Below are positions 29,596 through 39,938 of a DNA stretch of 64,000 nt, one piece after another; position 1 is the stretch's first letter; the number at the start of each line of letters is the position of its first letter. This DNA comes from Psychrobacter immobilis. Lineage in GTDB: Bacteria; Pseudomonadota; Gammaproteobacteria; Pseudomonadales; Moraxellaceae. The translations under genes were made by a program, and so were the position numbers. The notes beneath the pieces are model-generated. The model was not told where the DNA came from and searched no databases. It saw only the letters and a program-made list of their open reading frames with translations. The stretch spans positions 186,001 through 250,000 of the forward strand of contig NZ_CAJGZN010000001.1 of the NCBI RefSeq assembly GCF_904846235.1, read 5' to 3'.

Positions 29596-29760
29596 TTACT
29601 TGGTTAGAATCAAGCGATTGTTGCGAGTTAGGCGTAGTCGATATTCTTCGCCTTCATGCTCGATACGTACCTCTTTAGTCAGTGCAAATAGATGTTGTGA
29701 TTGCAAAGTAGGTAGACGGTTTTCACGACAGTTTAAATAACGAGAGATGACCATGCTCAT
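29596..29760 (-). CDS. hemP: hemin uptake protein HemP (small)
   Basis: A 54-residue reading frame starting MSMVISRYLN and ending in YRLRLTRNNRLILTK, the diagnostic HemP C-terminus. HemP/HmuP proteins accompany heme-uptake loci; in beta-proteobacteria HmuP activates expression of the heme receptor gene, so a regulatory role is possible here. A dyad matching a Fur box lies about 65 bases upstream, fitting iron-repressed expression. No TonB receptor or heme transporter is adjacent, which is unusual. It is short and AT-flanked but the motif is unambiguous. Confidence 0.88.
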   Translation of the reverse strand: MSMVISRYLNCRENRLPTLQSQHLFALTKEVRIEHEGEEYRLRLTRNNRLILTK

Positions 29761-29824
29761 AGTAAATTCCTTTTGAGAAGAAGTGGCTTAAAAAATTGGC
29801 TAACCATAGCGTAATTGTTTTTAA

Positions 29825-29839
29825 CGATAATAATTATCA
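29825..29839 (-). promoter_or_regulatory. Fur box upstream of hemP
   Basis: GATAAT-A-ATTATCA fits the 7-1-7 Fur dyad (consensus TGATAAT-N-ATTATCA) with a single mismatch at the first base. It lies 65 bases before the hemP ATG, within promoter distance. Binding is inferred from the match and from the known iron control of hemP genes. Confidence 0.75.
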
Positions 29840-30053
29840 TTTAGATTTGATAAATTTGCAAGGCAATTGATAAAATAAAATGCAGTTATTATGTAAACTT
29901 ATCCAAGTTTACTGTCATAAACCATCTCGAATGAATTTTTTATCTATATAAATTAGTAGGTTAGGTGATAAATTTAAATAAATCATCTAGTCTATAAAAA
30001 CTATTAAATTATCAGAAATAATCAGAGTAAACACTGAAATAAAGGATATAAGT

Positions 30054-31190
30054 ATGTCGAACGGGTCAAATCAACAATCAGAAACCAAGCCGGACAGTAA
30101 AACAAATAGTAATACGAAAACTAAAAAACCTAGCATCGTAAATGTTGCAGTGGCTGTCATTCATTATAAAGATCAGTATTTGCTTGGGTTTCGAGATGCT
30201 ACTCAGCATCAAGGAAATCGTTACGAGTTCGTCGGCGGAAAGATAGAGGCAAATGAGTCAGCAGCGCAGGCGTTGATAAGAGAAGTGGCTGAAGAGACAG
30301 GTATCTTACTTGATGATAATACTATCGTTAAGCTTGGGCGTTTGCATCATGATTATGGCGACAAGCAGGTCAGCTTACAGGTTTATAAGATTGAGCTGAC
30401 AGCAGAGCAGTACGAGCAGCATAGACACTGTGAACAAGGTTTAGAAGGGCAGGCATTAACTTGGGTAAGCAAATCACAGCTTTTGGCAGGAGAGTATTAT
30501 CTGCCTGCTGCTAATAAGACAATCCTTGAATGGTTGAAACTCCCATCGAAGATAGCGATTACTTATCCTCTGGCACATTTCAACACACACACTGATGCAG
30601 CGGCAGCATGGCTACAGCATCATCAAGAAAAGTTAGCATCAGAGTCAGGGGTATATATCCGATTGAAGGATGCAAATTCTAAGCATCTTGCTGAGCAACT
30701 GATGACGGTACGCCCAGATATTTTAGCGATTTTACCTAATGATAATAAGCAGCCTTTGAATGTTGAGGAATCACCAACCGCTAATGAGACAGAAACTGGC
30801 CAGCGGATAATTGCTAAGCATTTAACACACTCGACACTGATGCAGTGTTTCAATGAGGTAGGCAGTTCTACAGCTCTTACACAGTCGTTATCTAAAGACT
30901 ATCCGCTTATCGTCAGCTGTCATGACATTGCAAGCATAACGGCAGCCAACAAACTTGCCAGCATGCGCATACAGAATGCATTACCACCAGTGATTGGTAC
31001 TTTCGTATCGCCTGTGCTCGCTACCCAAACGCATCCTGATGACACACCGCTTGGCTGGGAAGTATGGTCAGAGTTAGCAGAATTAGCTGATATGCCTGTC
31101 ATTGGGTTAGGCGGGCTGGAGCCTGCTACGCTCAATCAAGCATTGCAATATGGCGGTATCAGTGTGGCAGGTATCCGTCAGTTTATATAA
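30054..31190 (+). CDS. Nudix hydrolase (MutT-like) fused to a ThiE-like domain
   Basis: Residues about 25-155 are a MutT-type Nudix domain: GGKIEANESAAQALIREVAE followed by ETGI holds the complete Nudix box (G-x5-E-x7-REVAEETG). MutT enzymes clear 8-oxo-dGTP. Residues about 175-378 resemble thiamine-phosphate synthase (TIM barrel): VSCHD, FVSPVLATQTHPD, PLGWEVW and the phosphate loop VIGLGG near the end. This Nudix-ThiE fusion is common in gammaproteobacteria, with the second domain of unclear activity. AAGGA lies before the ATG. Residues 1-22 are a polar Asn/Thr/Lys tail. It stands alone. Confidence 0.9.
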   Translation: MSNGSNQQSETKPDSKTNSNTKTKKPSIVNVAVAVIHYKDQYLLGFRDATQHQGNRYEFVGGKIEANESAAQALIREVAEETGILLDDNTIVKLGRLHHDYGDKQVSLQVYKIELTAEQYEQHRHCEQGLEGQALTWVSKSQLLAGEYYLPAANKTILEWLKLPSKIAITYPLAHFNTHTDAAAAWLQHHQEKLASESGVYIRLKDANSKHLAEQLMTVRPDILAILPNDNKQPLNVEESPTANETETGQRIIAKHLTHSTLMQCFNEVGSSTALTQSLSKDYPLIVSCHDIASITAANKLASMRIQNALPPVIGTFVSPVLATQTHPDDTPLGWEVWSELAELADMPVIGLGGLEPATLNQALQYGGISVAGIRQFI

Positions 31191-31639
31191 TCCGCATACT
31201 TCAAGAAAGCTATAGGGAATCCATCGTGCCATTTGCCTGAATGTGACCCGCATTAGACTTCTGTATTAAGCTTAGTAAGTTCAAATAACTGATTTTTAAC
31301 TTAGTTATCCAGCAAGTAACTATGTGGTTATGATGTGTTCAAACAACACTCAAACCCCATAGTTACTTACAAACCGTTGCGTTTTCCTACATTGCACTAC
31401 TGTTTTAATAGTCCAGTTGTCCTTAATATATATTGCATATCTACGATACGTTGATCTTATTTCTATAGACGAGTGACTGATCAAAAGTGATGTTCAAAAT
31501 ACAATAATAAAAAAGCTTTTGTAGAGTCAAGTTTTGCACGAATAATTTATACCAAAGCAAATGGCTTTTAGAAAACGAGACCAAATAGATGCCGTACATA
31601 AAGCGTTTTTAACAATCACTATTTAAGAATGGTACTCCT
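31191..31639. other. intergenic region with a long inverted repeat
   Basis: 450 AT-rich bases without an ORF, between the Nudix and lipocalin genes. The only clear structure is the inverted repeat at 31314-31371. It presumably also contains the lipocalin promoter. Confidence 0.4.
31314..31368. repeat. imperfect inverted repeat with nested hairpin
   Basis: AAGTAACTATGTGG at 31314-31327 pairs with CCCCATAGTTACTT at 31355-31368 (13 of 14 positions). Inside the loop, GTGTT and AACAC form a second 5-bp hairpin. No T tract follows, so it is not a standard terminator. Possibly a structured RNA or a protein-binding cruciform. Confidence 0.5.
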
Positions 31640-32857
31640 ATGAAAACCAATAAGTTACCTGAGTCAGCATGGACTGATTCACAGGCAGCTGGTTCTCAAC
31701 TTCAGCAGCCTAAGCAATCGCTCAATGACAATGAATATGGCGATGATACCCAACAGACAAACCAAGCTAGTAACGATGCTAGCTATAATCGTGACAGCTC
31801 GAATGGCGAATATTCGCACCATCTGGCAAAAGACACGTCTTCGCAAGACAGCTATTTTGGATACAAAAGCGCCGACAAAAGCCTTAGGGCAAAAGAGTCA
31901 GCTATGAGTAACAATGAAATAAGCAAAGATCTAAAAAATAGCAATGAGGACAATCATGACGTGGCTAGTGGCTACAAATCATCTGGCTATAAGTCATCAC
32001 CAAAGAAACAACCACAAAAACTAAATGAAGATGAGCCACTAATGTCAGGACTGTTAGAGGATCAAATAGATAATCTAAACAGTAGTTCTGAACAGGCCAT
32101 CGACGCTGAGCAAATGAGTGATGCATCAACAAATAATTCATCTTACAAAGAAATACCGGAGCGCATATTTATGAATGGACTGATCAAACATACAGGCATT
32201 GCCTTAGCGATTATTATACCGTTAGCAGCGTTCTCAGCCTATGCAGCCACGCCGCCAATGAACATGGCAACTAATGGAATGTCTGATGATGTGATGAATG
32301 AGAAGACCACGACCGATATGCTATCGGTTAAGCCAAGTGATATTATTTATAAATCTGCAAGTACGCCAACTACTGTAGATAGCGTAGATCTAAATACCTA
32401 TGCAGGTACTTGGTATGAGATTGGTCGTTTGCCAGTGTATTTCCAGCGCAAGTGTGCTGGTGATGTGACCGCTAACTATGCACAAAAAGATGACGGCTCA
32501 GGAATCACGGTTACTAACAAATGTGTGAGCGAGGACGGTTCAGGTATTGTCGCAGAAGGTTTAGCTAAGCCAGTCGATGAAAGCGGTAGCAAACTAAAAG
32601 TGACGTTCTTACCGAAGTGGATTCGTTGGATTCCAGTCGGCCGTGCTGATTATTGGGTGCTAGCACGTGATTCAGAGTACAAAACTGCGCTAGTAGGGAC
32701 GCCTGATAAAAAATACTTATGGCTACTAGCACGCTCGCCAAATATTAGTCGGGAAACGTATACCAAATATCGTCAAATTGCTCAGCAGCAAGGTTATGAC
32801 TTAAAAGAGTTTACATTGACGTCGCAGAGCAACCAAACGGTGAGTCTAGCACCATAA
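31640..32857 (+). CDS. lipocalin family protein (Blc-like) with a long N-terminal extension
   Basis: The C-terminal 150 residues are a bacterial lipocalin: NTYAGTWYEIGRLPVYFQRK, VTNKC, YWVLARDS and YLWLLARSP match Blc, a barrel that binds fatty acids or lysophospholipids at the outer membrane. Before it, at residue 178, lies MNGLIKH plus a hydrophobic stretch ending SAYA|A, which looks like a signal peptide. The first 177 residues are hydrophilic, Ser/Asn/Asp/Gln-rich and repetitive (GYKSSGYKSS). Either translation starts at 32171 (GGAG about 10 bases upstream) giving a 228-residue secreted lipocalin, or the long form makes a cytoplasmic tail plus anchor. The long form is listed. It has no Cys lipobox. 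Confidence 0.8.
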   Translation: MKTNKLPESAWTDSQAAGSQLQQPKQSLNDNEYGDDTQQTNQASNDASYNRDSSNGEYSHHLAKDTSSQDSYFGYKSADKSLRAKESAMSNNEISKDLKNSNEDNHDVASGYKSSGYKSSPKKQPQKLNEDEPLMSGLLEDQIDNLNSSSEQAIDAEQMSDASTNNSSYKEIPERIFMNGLIKHTGIALAIIIPLAAFSAYAATPPMNMATNGMSDDVMNEKTTTDMLSVKPSDIIYKSASTPTTVDSVDLNTYAGTWYEIGRLPVYFQRKCAGDVTANYAQKDDGSGITVTNKCVSEDGSGIVAEGLAKPVDESGSKLKVTFLPKWIRWIPVGRADYWVLARDSEYKTALVGTPDKKYLWLLARSPNISRETYTKYRQIAQQQGYDLKEFTLTSQSNQTVSLAP

Positions 32858-32927
32858 GTGTTATAACTAAATTTACTGCTTTGGTTAATTAAGCCCTATA
32901 GCAATTATTATTTCATTACGTCTCGAT

Positions 32928-32957
32928 AAGGCAGCATATAAAGCTGCCTTTATTTTT
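32928..32957 (+). terminator. terminator of the lipocalin gene
   Basis: AAGGCAGC / GCTGCCTT perfect stem with a 7-base loop, followed by TATTTTTATT. Confidence 0.8.
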
Positions 32958-33222
32958 ATTACTAGCTGTATATGAGAATTATATATAAGAGCTATATACG
33001 AGAGTAAAACCTATTATGCACGCTAGCTAATCGGTTACTACTGGCAAAATGAGGCGTTTTAGGCTAAAATCTAGGCGATTCAAATACTCTAGCGTCAATA
33101 ACCCATATTGATAGTGGTTGATTATCATATTAGAGTCGCCATTTAGAGCATACACAACCTATCTATTTTACACTTCTTCATATTTTATTGATCATACATT
33201 ACTGACCATAAGGATGTTTCTC

Positions 33223-34656
33223 GTGAGCAACGCTGATACCTTACGCCAATTACATCAAGACCACTTGAACAACTACAACAATCAAGAGCAACAAGCGATT
33301 GAGCTTATGGGGCTACTAAACAAGCTCTATAACAAGCAAGACGTACAAGTGACTTTGTTTGGTGAAACGCTAGACTCTACCTCAGTTGGTCAAATACTTG
33401 CTTTACATCAAAAAGTAGCACTACGGGACCATGGTGCCAAGGCTATCGATATCGCTGATACTCTAGCGATGGTAAAAGTTATCTCAGAAAACACTGATAT
33501 CCAAGCCACTCGTATCGATGTTGGTCAACTGATTGCTAATGATGCTGACTTACAAACGGCTCTACAGTCTATCAATAACGCTGGTGCTGTAAATGGCGCG
33601 ACGGATGTTGTGCTTTACGGTTTTGGCCGTATCGGTCGTATTTTGACTCGTCTGCTATTGTCACAAGCGTCAAGTGCGAAAGGTCTACAACTAAAAGCGA
33701 TTGTTGTACGTCCAGCCGCTGCTGGTGACTTGGCTAAGCGTATCTCATTGCTTGAGCGTGACTCAATCCATGGTAGATTCTTAGGCGGCATTAGCATTGA
33801 TGATGATAATAACGGCATGATCGTTAATGGTCGTTTTGTACAAGTTATCTATGCCAAAGACCCAAGCGAAATCGACTATACTGCTTATGGAATCGACAAT
33901 GCTCTTGTTATCGATAACACAGGTATCTGGAAAGATGAAGCGGGCCTTGGCAAGCACTTACAGTCTACTGGCGTGAAAAAAGTGCTACTAACAGCCCCTG
34001 CTGGCGGCGATATCAAAAACGTCGTTTATGGCGTGAACAATGACACCGTTGGTGATGATACGATCGTTAGTGCTGCTAGCTGTACGACCAATGCGATTAC
34101 GCCAACGCTGAATGTATTGAATGATGAGTACGGTATTGTAAATGGTCATGTAGAGACTATTCACTCATTTACCAATGATCAGAACTTGGTTGATAATTAT
34201 CATAAAGCAGACCGCCGTGGTCGTAGTGCTGTGATGAACATGGTTATCACCAGTACTGGTGCTGCAAAAGCTGTTGGTAAAGCATTGCCAGAACTAAACG
34301 GTAAGCTAACAGGTAACGCTATTCGTGTACCAACACCAAACGTCAGCCTAGCAATCTTGAACGTGAATCTAAAAACTGCACCAGCAAGCGCTGATGCGTT
34401 AAATGAGTTCTTGCGCAAAACGGCTAACAGCAGCACTTGGCAGTCGCAGATTGCTTATACAGATTCTACAGAAGCGGTATCAACGGATTTCGTTGGTACG
34501 ACTCATGTTGGTATTATCGATGCTCAAGCCACTATTTTGACTGACAACCAAGCTATCGTATATGTTTGGTATGACAACGAAGTAGGTTATAGTACTCAGG
34601 TATTGCGTTTGGCGACACAAATGGCCGGAATCAGCTACGCTCAGATTCCAGCATAG
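33223..34656 (+). CDS. gap: glyceraldehyde-3-phosphate dehydrogenase, long form
   Basis: Oxidises or forms glyceraldehyde-3-phosphate with NAD(P). A GTG at 33223 is preferred: AAGGA lies 8 bases upstream and the sequence VSNADTLRQ has the usual hydrophilic start; in-frame ATGs at 33118 and 33214 are alternatives. The dinucleotide loop is LYGFGRIGR and the catalytic cysteine is Cys287 in SAASCTTNA. A helical N-terminal region of about 125 residues precedes the Rossmann fold, making 477 residues against about 335 for ordinary GAPDH. This long class occurs in Pseudomonas and Acinetobacter; a gluconeogenic role is plausible, not shown. Confidence 0.92.
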   Translation: MSNADTLRQLHQDHLNNYNNQEQQAIELMGLLNKLYNKQDVQVTLFGETLDSTSVGQILALHQKVALRDHGAKAIDIADTLAMVKVISENTDIQATRIDVGQLIANDADLQTALQSINNAGAVNGATDVVLYGFGRIGRILTRLLLSQASSAKGLQLKAIVVRPAAAGDLAKRISLLERDSIHGRFLGGISIDDDNNGMIVNGRFVQVIYAKDPSEIDYTAYGIDNALVIDNTGIWKDEAGLGKHLQSTGVKKVLLTAPAGGDIKNVVYGVNNDTVGDDTIVSAASCTTNAITPTLNVLNDEYGIVNGHVETIHSFTNDQNLVDNYHKADRRGRSAVMNMVITSTGAAKAVGKALPELNGKLTGNAIRVPTPNVSLAILNVNLKTAPASADALNEFLRKTANSSTWQSQIAYTDSTEAVSTDFVGTTHVGIIDAQATILTDNQAIVYVWYDNEVGYSTQVLRLATQMAGISYAQIPA

Positions 34657-34777
34657 ATTACTAAATACAGTAGAGCAATAACGTCATACCAAGTATAGTA
34701 GGGCTATCGTGTCATAAGATTGCGCTGTAGCAGATATTACTTTGAATAGCTTGGTAGGACTTTAACTGTCATACTTA

Positions 34778-34810
34778 AACACCCGATAGTCCGATTGATT
34801 ATCGGGTGTT
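34778..34810 (+). terminator. terminator of gap
   Basis: AACACCCGATA / TATCGGGTGTT is a perfect 11-bp stem around an 11-base loop, followed by ATTGTC; the T tract is poor, so efficiency is uncertain. Confidence 0.65.
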
Positions 34811-34930
34811 ATTGTCATAATGGGCACTAAGTAAAAGTAGACTTTATACAGTGTTTATTTTGACGCAACAACATAGCAAAACCCCAAAATACAACCGTTG
34901 GTTGTAACCAGTTTCTAGACTGGATTGTGA

Positions 34931-36151
<1,221 letters not shown>

Positions 36152-36229
36152 GCTAGTATGCTTGAGCAGTTATACTTGAATTGTGAATTTAATCCCTACA
36201 ATCAATTTATATGAAAAAAAGGAGTTTAT

Positions 36230-37402
36230 ATGGCAGATGACATAGCAAACACGATGGAAGAAGCAAGATTTGTTAAGCAAACTCGCAACTTTGATATTCA
36301 GCGCGTTATTGTCAAAATTGGTTCATCATTATTAACCAATAACGGTCGAGGGCTGGATCGTACTGCCATATATGAGTGGGCAAAGCAAATTGCTAAGCTG
36401 CACAAAAAAGGCGTTGAGGTACTGCTGGTATCATCAGGTGCTGTTGCTGAAGGTGTGGTACGTATGAACCTTGAGGAACGTCCTAAGAAACTAGCAGCAC
36501 TACAAGCCTGTGCTTCTATTGGTCAAATGGGCTTGATTGAAACATGGTGGTCAGCTTTGATTCAGCATGGCATTCAAAGCTCGCAGCTACTGCTAACTCA
36601 CGATGATTTGTCTAATCGTAGCCGTTATCTTAATACCACTGGTGCGCTGACACAGTTATTAGAGTGGCGCGTACTACCTGTTATCAACGAAAACGATACC
36701 ATCACGATCGATGAAATTAAATTTGGCGATAACGATACCTTGGGTGCGATGGCAGCCGCAATGGTTAATGCTGATTTGTACATTATCTTAACTGATCAAG
36801 AAGGTGTCTTCACTGATAACCCACGTGATAATCCTGATGCCAAGATGATTCGCCAAGAGCGTGCAATGGCTGATTATTTATTTGATATTGCAGGAGACGG
36901 CGGTAAGCTTGGACGCGGTGGTATGTTGACCAAAATCCGTGCTGGACGCCTTGCTGCAATGGGTGGCTGTCCTACCGTTATCGTCAGCGGTGCTATCGAT
37001 GACGTTATTACCCGTGTGGTTTCAGGCGAAGCTGTAGGTACCTTGCTGACGACTAATGACGAAGATAAAATCATCGCGCGTAAACAGTGGCTAGCCGCGC
37101 ATCTGCGCATGTCAGGTAGCTTGGTCGTTGATGCAGGCGCTGCAAGAGCATTGACTGAGCACAATAGAAGTTTATTGCCAGTGGGTGTTGTAGAAGTGCA
37201 GGGCGGATTTGATGAAGGTGATGTGGTAGAAATCATTCATCAAGATACAGGTGAGCGTATTGCCGTTGGGCAGGTAAACTTCTCATCGAATGATGCGCGC
37301 CGCGTCGCTCGTGAGCGTACCGAACAGTTCGATAAGATCTTTGGCAGTAGCGAAGAACGTGTCGTCATGGTACACCGCGACAATCTTGCATTAACTGTAT
37401 AA
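36230..37402 (+). CDS. proB: glutamate 5-kinase
   Basis: First step of proline synthesis: ATP-dependent phosphorylation of glutamate. The amino-acid kinase domain shows VKIGSSLLT, LLVSSGAVAEG, the INENDTI loop and the GRGGMLTKI segment; a PUA domain (about residues 300-375, SLVVDAGAARAL onwards) follows, as in E. coli ProB. AGGAG lies 6 bases before the ATG. The first 20 residues are an extra polar lead. obgE-proB linkage is common in gammaproteobacteria. The inverted repeat at 37441 follows the stop. Confidence 0.96.
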   Translation: MADDIANTMEEARFVKQTRNFDIQRVIVKIGSSLLTNNGRGLDRTAIYEWAKQIAKLHKKGVEVLLVSSGAVAEGVVRMNLEERPKKLAALQACASIGQMGLIETWWSALIQHGIQSSQLLLTHDDLSNRSRYLNTTGALTQLLEWRVLPVINENDTITIDEIKFGDNDTLGAMAAAMVNADLYIILTDQEGVFTDNPRDNPDAKMIRQERAMADYLFDIAGDGGKLGRGGMLTKIRAGRLAAMGGCPTVIVSGAIDDVITRVVSGEAVGTLLTTNDEDKIIARKQWLAAHLRMSGSLVVDAGAARALTEHNRSLLPVGVVEVQGGFDEGDVVEIIHQDTGERIAVGQVNFSSNDARRVARERTEQFDKIFGSSEERVVMVHRDNLALTV

Positions 37403-37440
37403 AGCTTTCGTATAACCTTTTTTATTCAACTTATTTTATC

Positions 37441-37478
37441 CAGCACAATATCCATTTATAAATATGGATATTGTGCTG
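37441..37478 (+). terminator. 15-bp perfect hairpin between proB and hemE
   Basis: CAGCACAATATCCAT and ATGGATATTGTGCTG are exact complements with an 8-base AT loop, followed by TTTT. It ends 4 bases before the hemE Shine-Dalgarno (GGAG, 37483-37486). It could be the proB terminator, or a leader structure affecting hemE translation. Confidence 0.65.
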
Positions 37479-37494
37479 TTTTGGAGATTTGTAC

Positions 37495-38631
37495 ATGAGT
37501 GCTTCAGACGGTAGTAACTCGGCTCAGCAACAGTTTGCACCTTTAAAAAATGATAGATTGCTACGTGCATTACGTTTTGAGCCCATTGATACCACACCGG
37601 TATGGATGATGCGCCAAGCTGGTCGTTATTTGCCAGAATATAAGGCCACTCGTGCTGAAGCGGGTGACTTTATGAGTCTGTGCAAAGATACAGACCGCGC
37701 TACTGAAGTGACTCTACAGCCCTTACGCCGTTATGATTTAGATGCTGCTATTTTGTTTAGTGATATTCTAACTATTCCTGATGCGATGGGACTGGGCTTG
37801 TATTTCGAAACTGGTGAAGGTCCTAAGTTCAAACATCCTATTCGTAAGCAAGCTGATCTTGATAGATTGCCAGTGCTTGAGCCAAACGACTCTCTAGACT
37901 ATGTAATGCGTGCCGTAACCAGCATTCGTAAAGCATTGAATGGTCAAGTTCCATTATTTGGTTTCTCTGGTAGTCCGTGGACGTTGGCTACGTATATGAT
38001 AGAAGGCGGTAGCTCGAAAGATTATCGTTATACCAAAGGCTTTTTGTATAGTAACCCTGATTTTTTACATCAATTATTAGACAAGCTTACGACGTCAGTT
38101 ATTGACTATTTAGATGCCCAAATCGTCGCTGGTGCTCAAATTGTACAGATATTTGATAGTTGGGGCGGGGCGTTAGGCCATCGTCAATTTATCGAATTCT
38201 CACACATTTATAATAAACGTATTGTCGCCGAACTAAAGGAACGTCATCCACAAGTACCTGTAGTGCTATTCACTAAAGGTGGTGGATTATGGCTTGATAT
38301 TCAGGCTGACAGCGAAGCAGATGTGCTAGGTCTAGACTGGACGATGCCGATTGATCGTGCGCGTCAAGTACTGACTGAGAGTCAGCGTCAGTTGACCAAA
38401 AAGCATAAAAAACTGCAAAGCAGCAAGGCTATCCAAGGTAACTTAGATCCAGCGACGTTATACGGTTCGCCTGCGACAATTCGTTCTGAAGTGAACGCCA
38501 TGCTTGACCGTGCTTACGCTGACGGTGAAAAGACTGGTTACATAGCAAACTTAGGTCACGGTATCACCCAGTGGGTTAACCCTGACAACGCCAAAGTGTT
38601 TGTGGATGCAGTACACGACTATAAAATTTAA
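37495..38631 (+). CDS. hemE: uroporphyrinogen decarboxylase
   Basis: Removes four carboxyl groups from uroporphyrinogen III to give coproporphyrinogen III in heme synthesis; cytoplasmic and cofactor-free. The signature [13 protein letters not shown] near the N-terminus, the catalytic Asp in [12 protein letters not shown] and [16 protein letters not shown] are all present. GGAG 8 bases upstream selects the ATG at 37495 over one 24 bases earlier. About 378 residues, slightly longer than E. coli (354) because of a polar N-terminal lead. It is preceded at once by a long hairpin. Confidence 0.97.
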   Translation: MSASDGSNSAQQQFAPLKNDRLLRALRFEPIDTTPVWMMRQAGRYLPEYKATRAEAGDFMSLCKDTDRATEVTLQPLRRYDLDAAILFSDILTIPDAMGLGLYFETGEGPKFKHPIRKQADLDRLPVLEPNDSLDYVMRAVTSIRKALNGQVPLFGFSGSPWTLATYMIEGGSSKDYRYTKGFLYSNPDFLHQLLDKLTTSVIDYLDAQIVAGAQIVQIFDSWGGALGHRQFIEFSHIYNKRIVAELKERHPQVPVVLFTKGGGLWLDIQADSEADVLGLDWTMPIDRARQVLTESQRQLTKKHKKLQSSKAIQGNLDPATLYGSPATIRSEVNAMLDRAYADGEKTGYIANLGHGITQWVNPDNAKVFVDAVHDYKI

Positions 38632-38767
38632 GAGTCAGAATATTTAGAGAGTGATTCTATCTTTGTTCGCATTTGTAGAACTGTATAATTTATGGAACTG
38701 AATGAGTTATAAGCAAATATAGAATCTATCAGTGTATATTTAGTATTTACCAAGAAAAGGGTGTTTT

Positions 38768-39835
38768 ATGATTTCAGCAGCGATCGTCGGCGGTACAGGC
38801 TATACGGGTATTGAGCTCATTCGCTTATTATCTGCTCATCCTGAGGTTTCTATTGATTTATTAACTTCTCGTAGCGAAGCTGGCACTCGTGCTGATGAAA
38901 TCTTCCCAAGCTTACGCGGTGTGTCTGACATCGTTTTTAGCGACTTGGGTGATAATACGCTTGCTGCATTGCAAAAATGTGATGTTGTATTTTTTGCGAC
39001 TCCGCATGGTGTTGCAATGAAGCAAGCTGAAGCGCTTACCCAAGCTGGCGTCAAGGTCATCGATTTGGCTGCTGATTTTCGTTTGCAGTCACTGACTGAC
39101 TTTGAGCACTGGTACAAACAGTCACATGCTTGTCCTGAGCTGTTGAAAACAGCAGTCTACGGCTTACCAGAAATCAATCGCGACAAGCTTGCGAATGCGT
39201 TACTAGTAGGCAACCCAGGCTGTTATCCAACCACTGCGATTTTGGGTCTAAAACCAATTATCGAAGCTCAGAATAAGCAAGCAGAGCGTTTGATTGAGTC
39301 TCGTATCGTTATCGATGCAAAATCTGGCGTGTCTGGTGCAGGTCGTCAAGCATCACTTGCACTCAATTATGCTGAGACAACAGATAGCTTTAAGGCTTAT
39401 AGCGTCGAAGGCCATCGTCATTTACCAGAGATTGAGCAGGGTGTTGCACAGTTATTAGACAGTCAGTTCGCGCACCGTATTCGCTTTTTGCCGCATTTAG
39501 TACCGATGATTCGTGGCATGCTAAGCTCTATTCATATGGAACTGACCGATGCTGGTGCGGCTATCGATTGGCAGCAAGCGTTTGACAATAGCTATGCGTC
39601 AGAGTTGTTTGTTGATGTCATGCCAAAGGGGCTTTATCCCGATACGCGCAGTGTTCGCGCTAGTAACCGTTTACGTATTGCCGTACATCAGGACAATGAG
39701 CGTGCTGAGCTAACAGTTATCGTTGTTCAAGATAATTTAGTCAAAGGTGCTGCTGGGCAGGCTGTGCAAAACATGAATGTGATGTTTGGTTTTGACGAGT
39801 CAATGGGGCTGAACTTTGCACCGATTGTTCCTTAA
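38768..39835 (+). CDS. argC: N-acetyl-gamma-glutamyl-phosphate reductase
   Basis: NADPH-dependent reduction in arginine synthesis. The Rossmann loop IVGGTGYTGIELIRLL is at the N-terminus, the active-site Cys is in GNPGCYPTTAILGL, and KSGVSGAGR and the HRHLPEIEQ His follow. 355 residues is normal for the single-domain form. AAGGGTG lies before the ATG. The gene is separated from hemE by 136 bases and followed by the coiled-coil gene, the argC-neighbour arrangement seen in pseudomonads. Confidence 0.96.
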   Translation: MISAAIVGGTGYTGIELIRLLSAHPEVSIDLLTSRSEAGTRADEIFPSLRGVSDIVFSDLGDNTLAALQKCDVVFFATPHGVAMKQAEALTQAGVKVIDLAADFRLQSLTDFEHWYKQSHACPELLKTAVYGLPEINRDKLANALLVGNPGCYPTTAILGLKPIIEAQNKQAERLIESRIVIDAKSGVSGAGRQASLALNYAETTDSFKAYSVEGHRHLPEIEQGVAQLLDSQFAHRIRFLPHLVPMIRGMLSSIHMELTDAGAAIDWQQAFDNSYASELFVDVMPKGLYPDTRSVRASNRLRIAVHQDNERAELTVIVVQDNLVKGAAGQAVQNMNVMFGFDESMGLNFAPIVP

Positions 39836-39938
39836 TATCAACGACTTCATATTCCAATCATTCACATTTGCGGTGCTAGGTATTGATTATAAATTCGGCT
39901 ATAATGACTTGCCCTTACCCTTAAGAGATACTGTCTAA

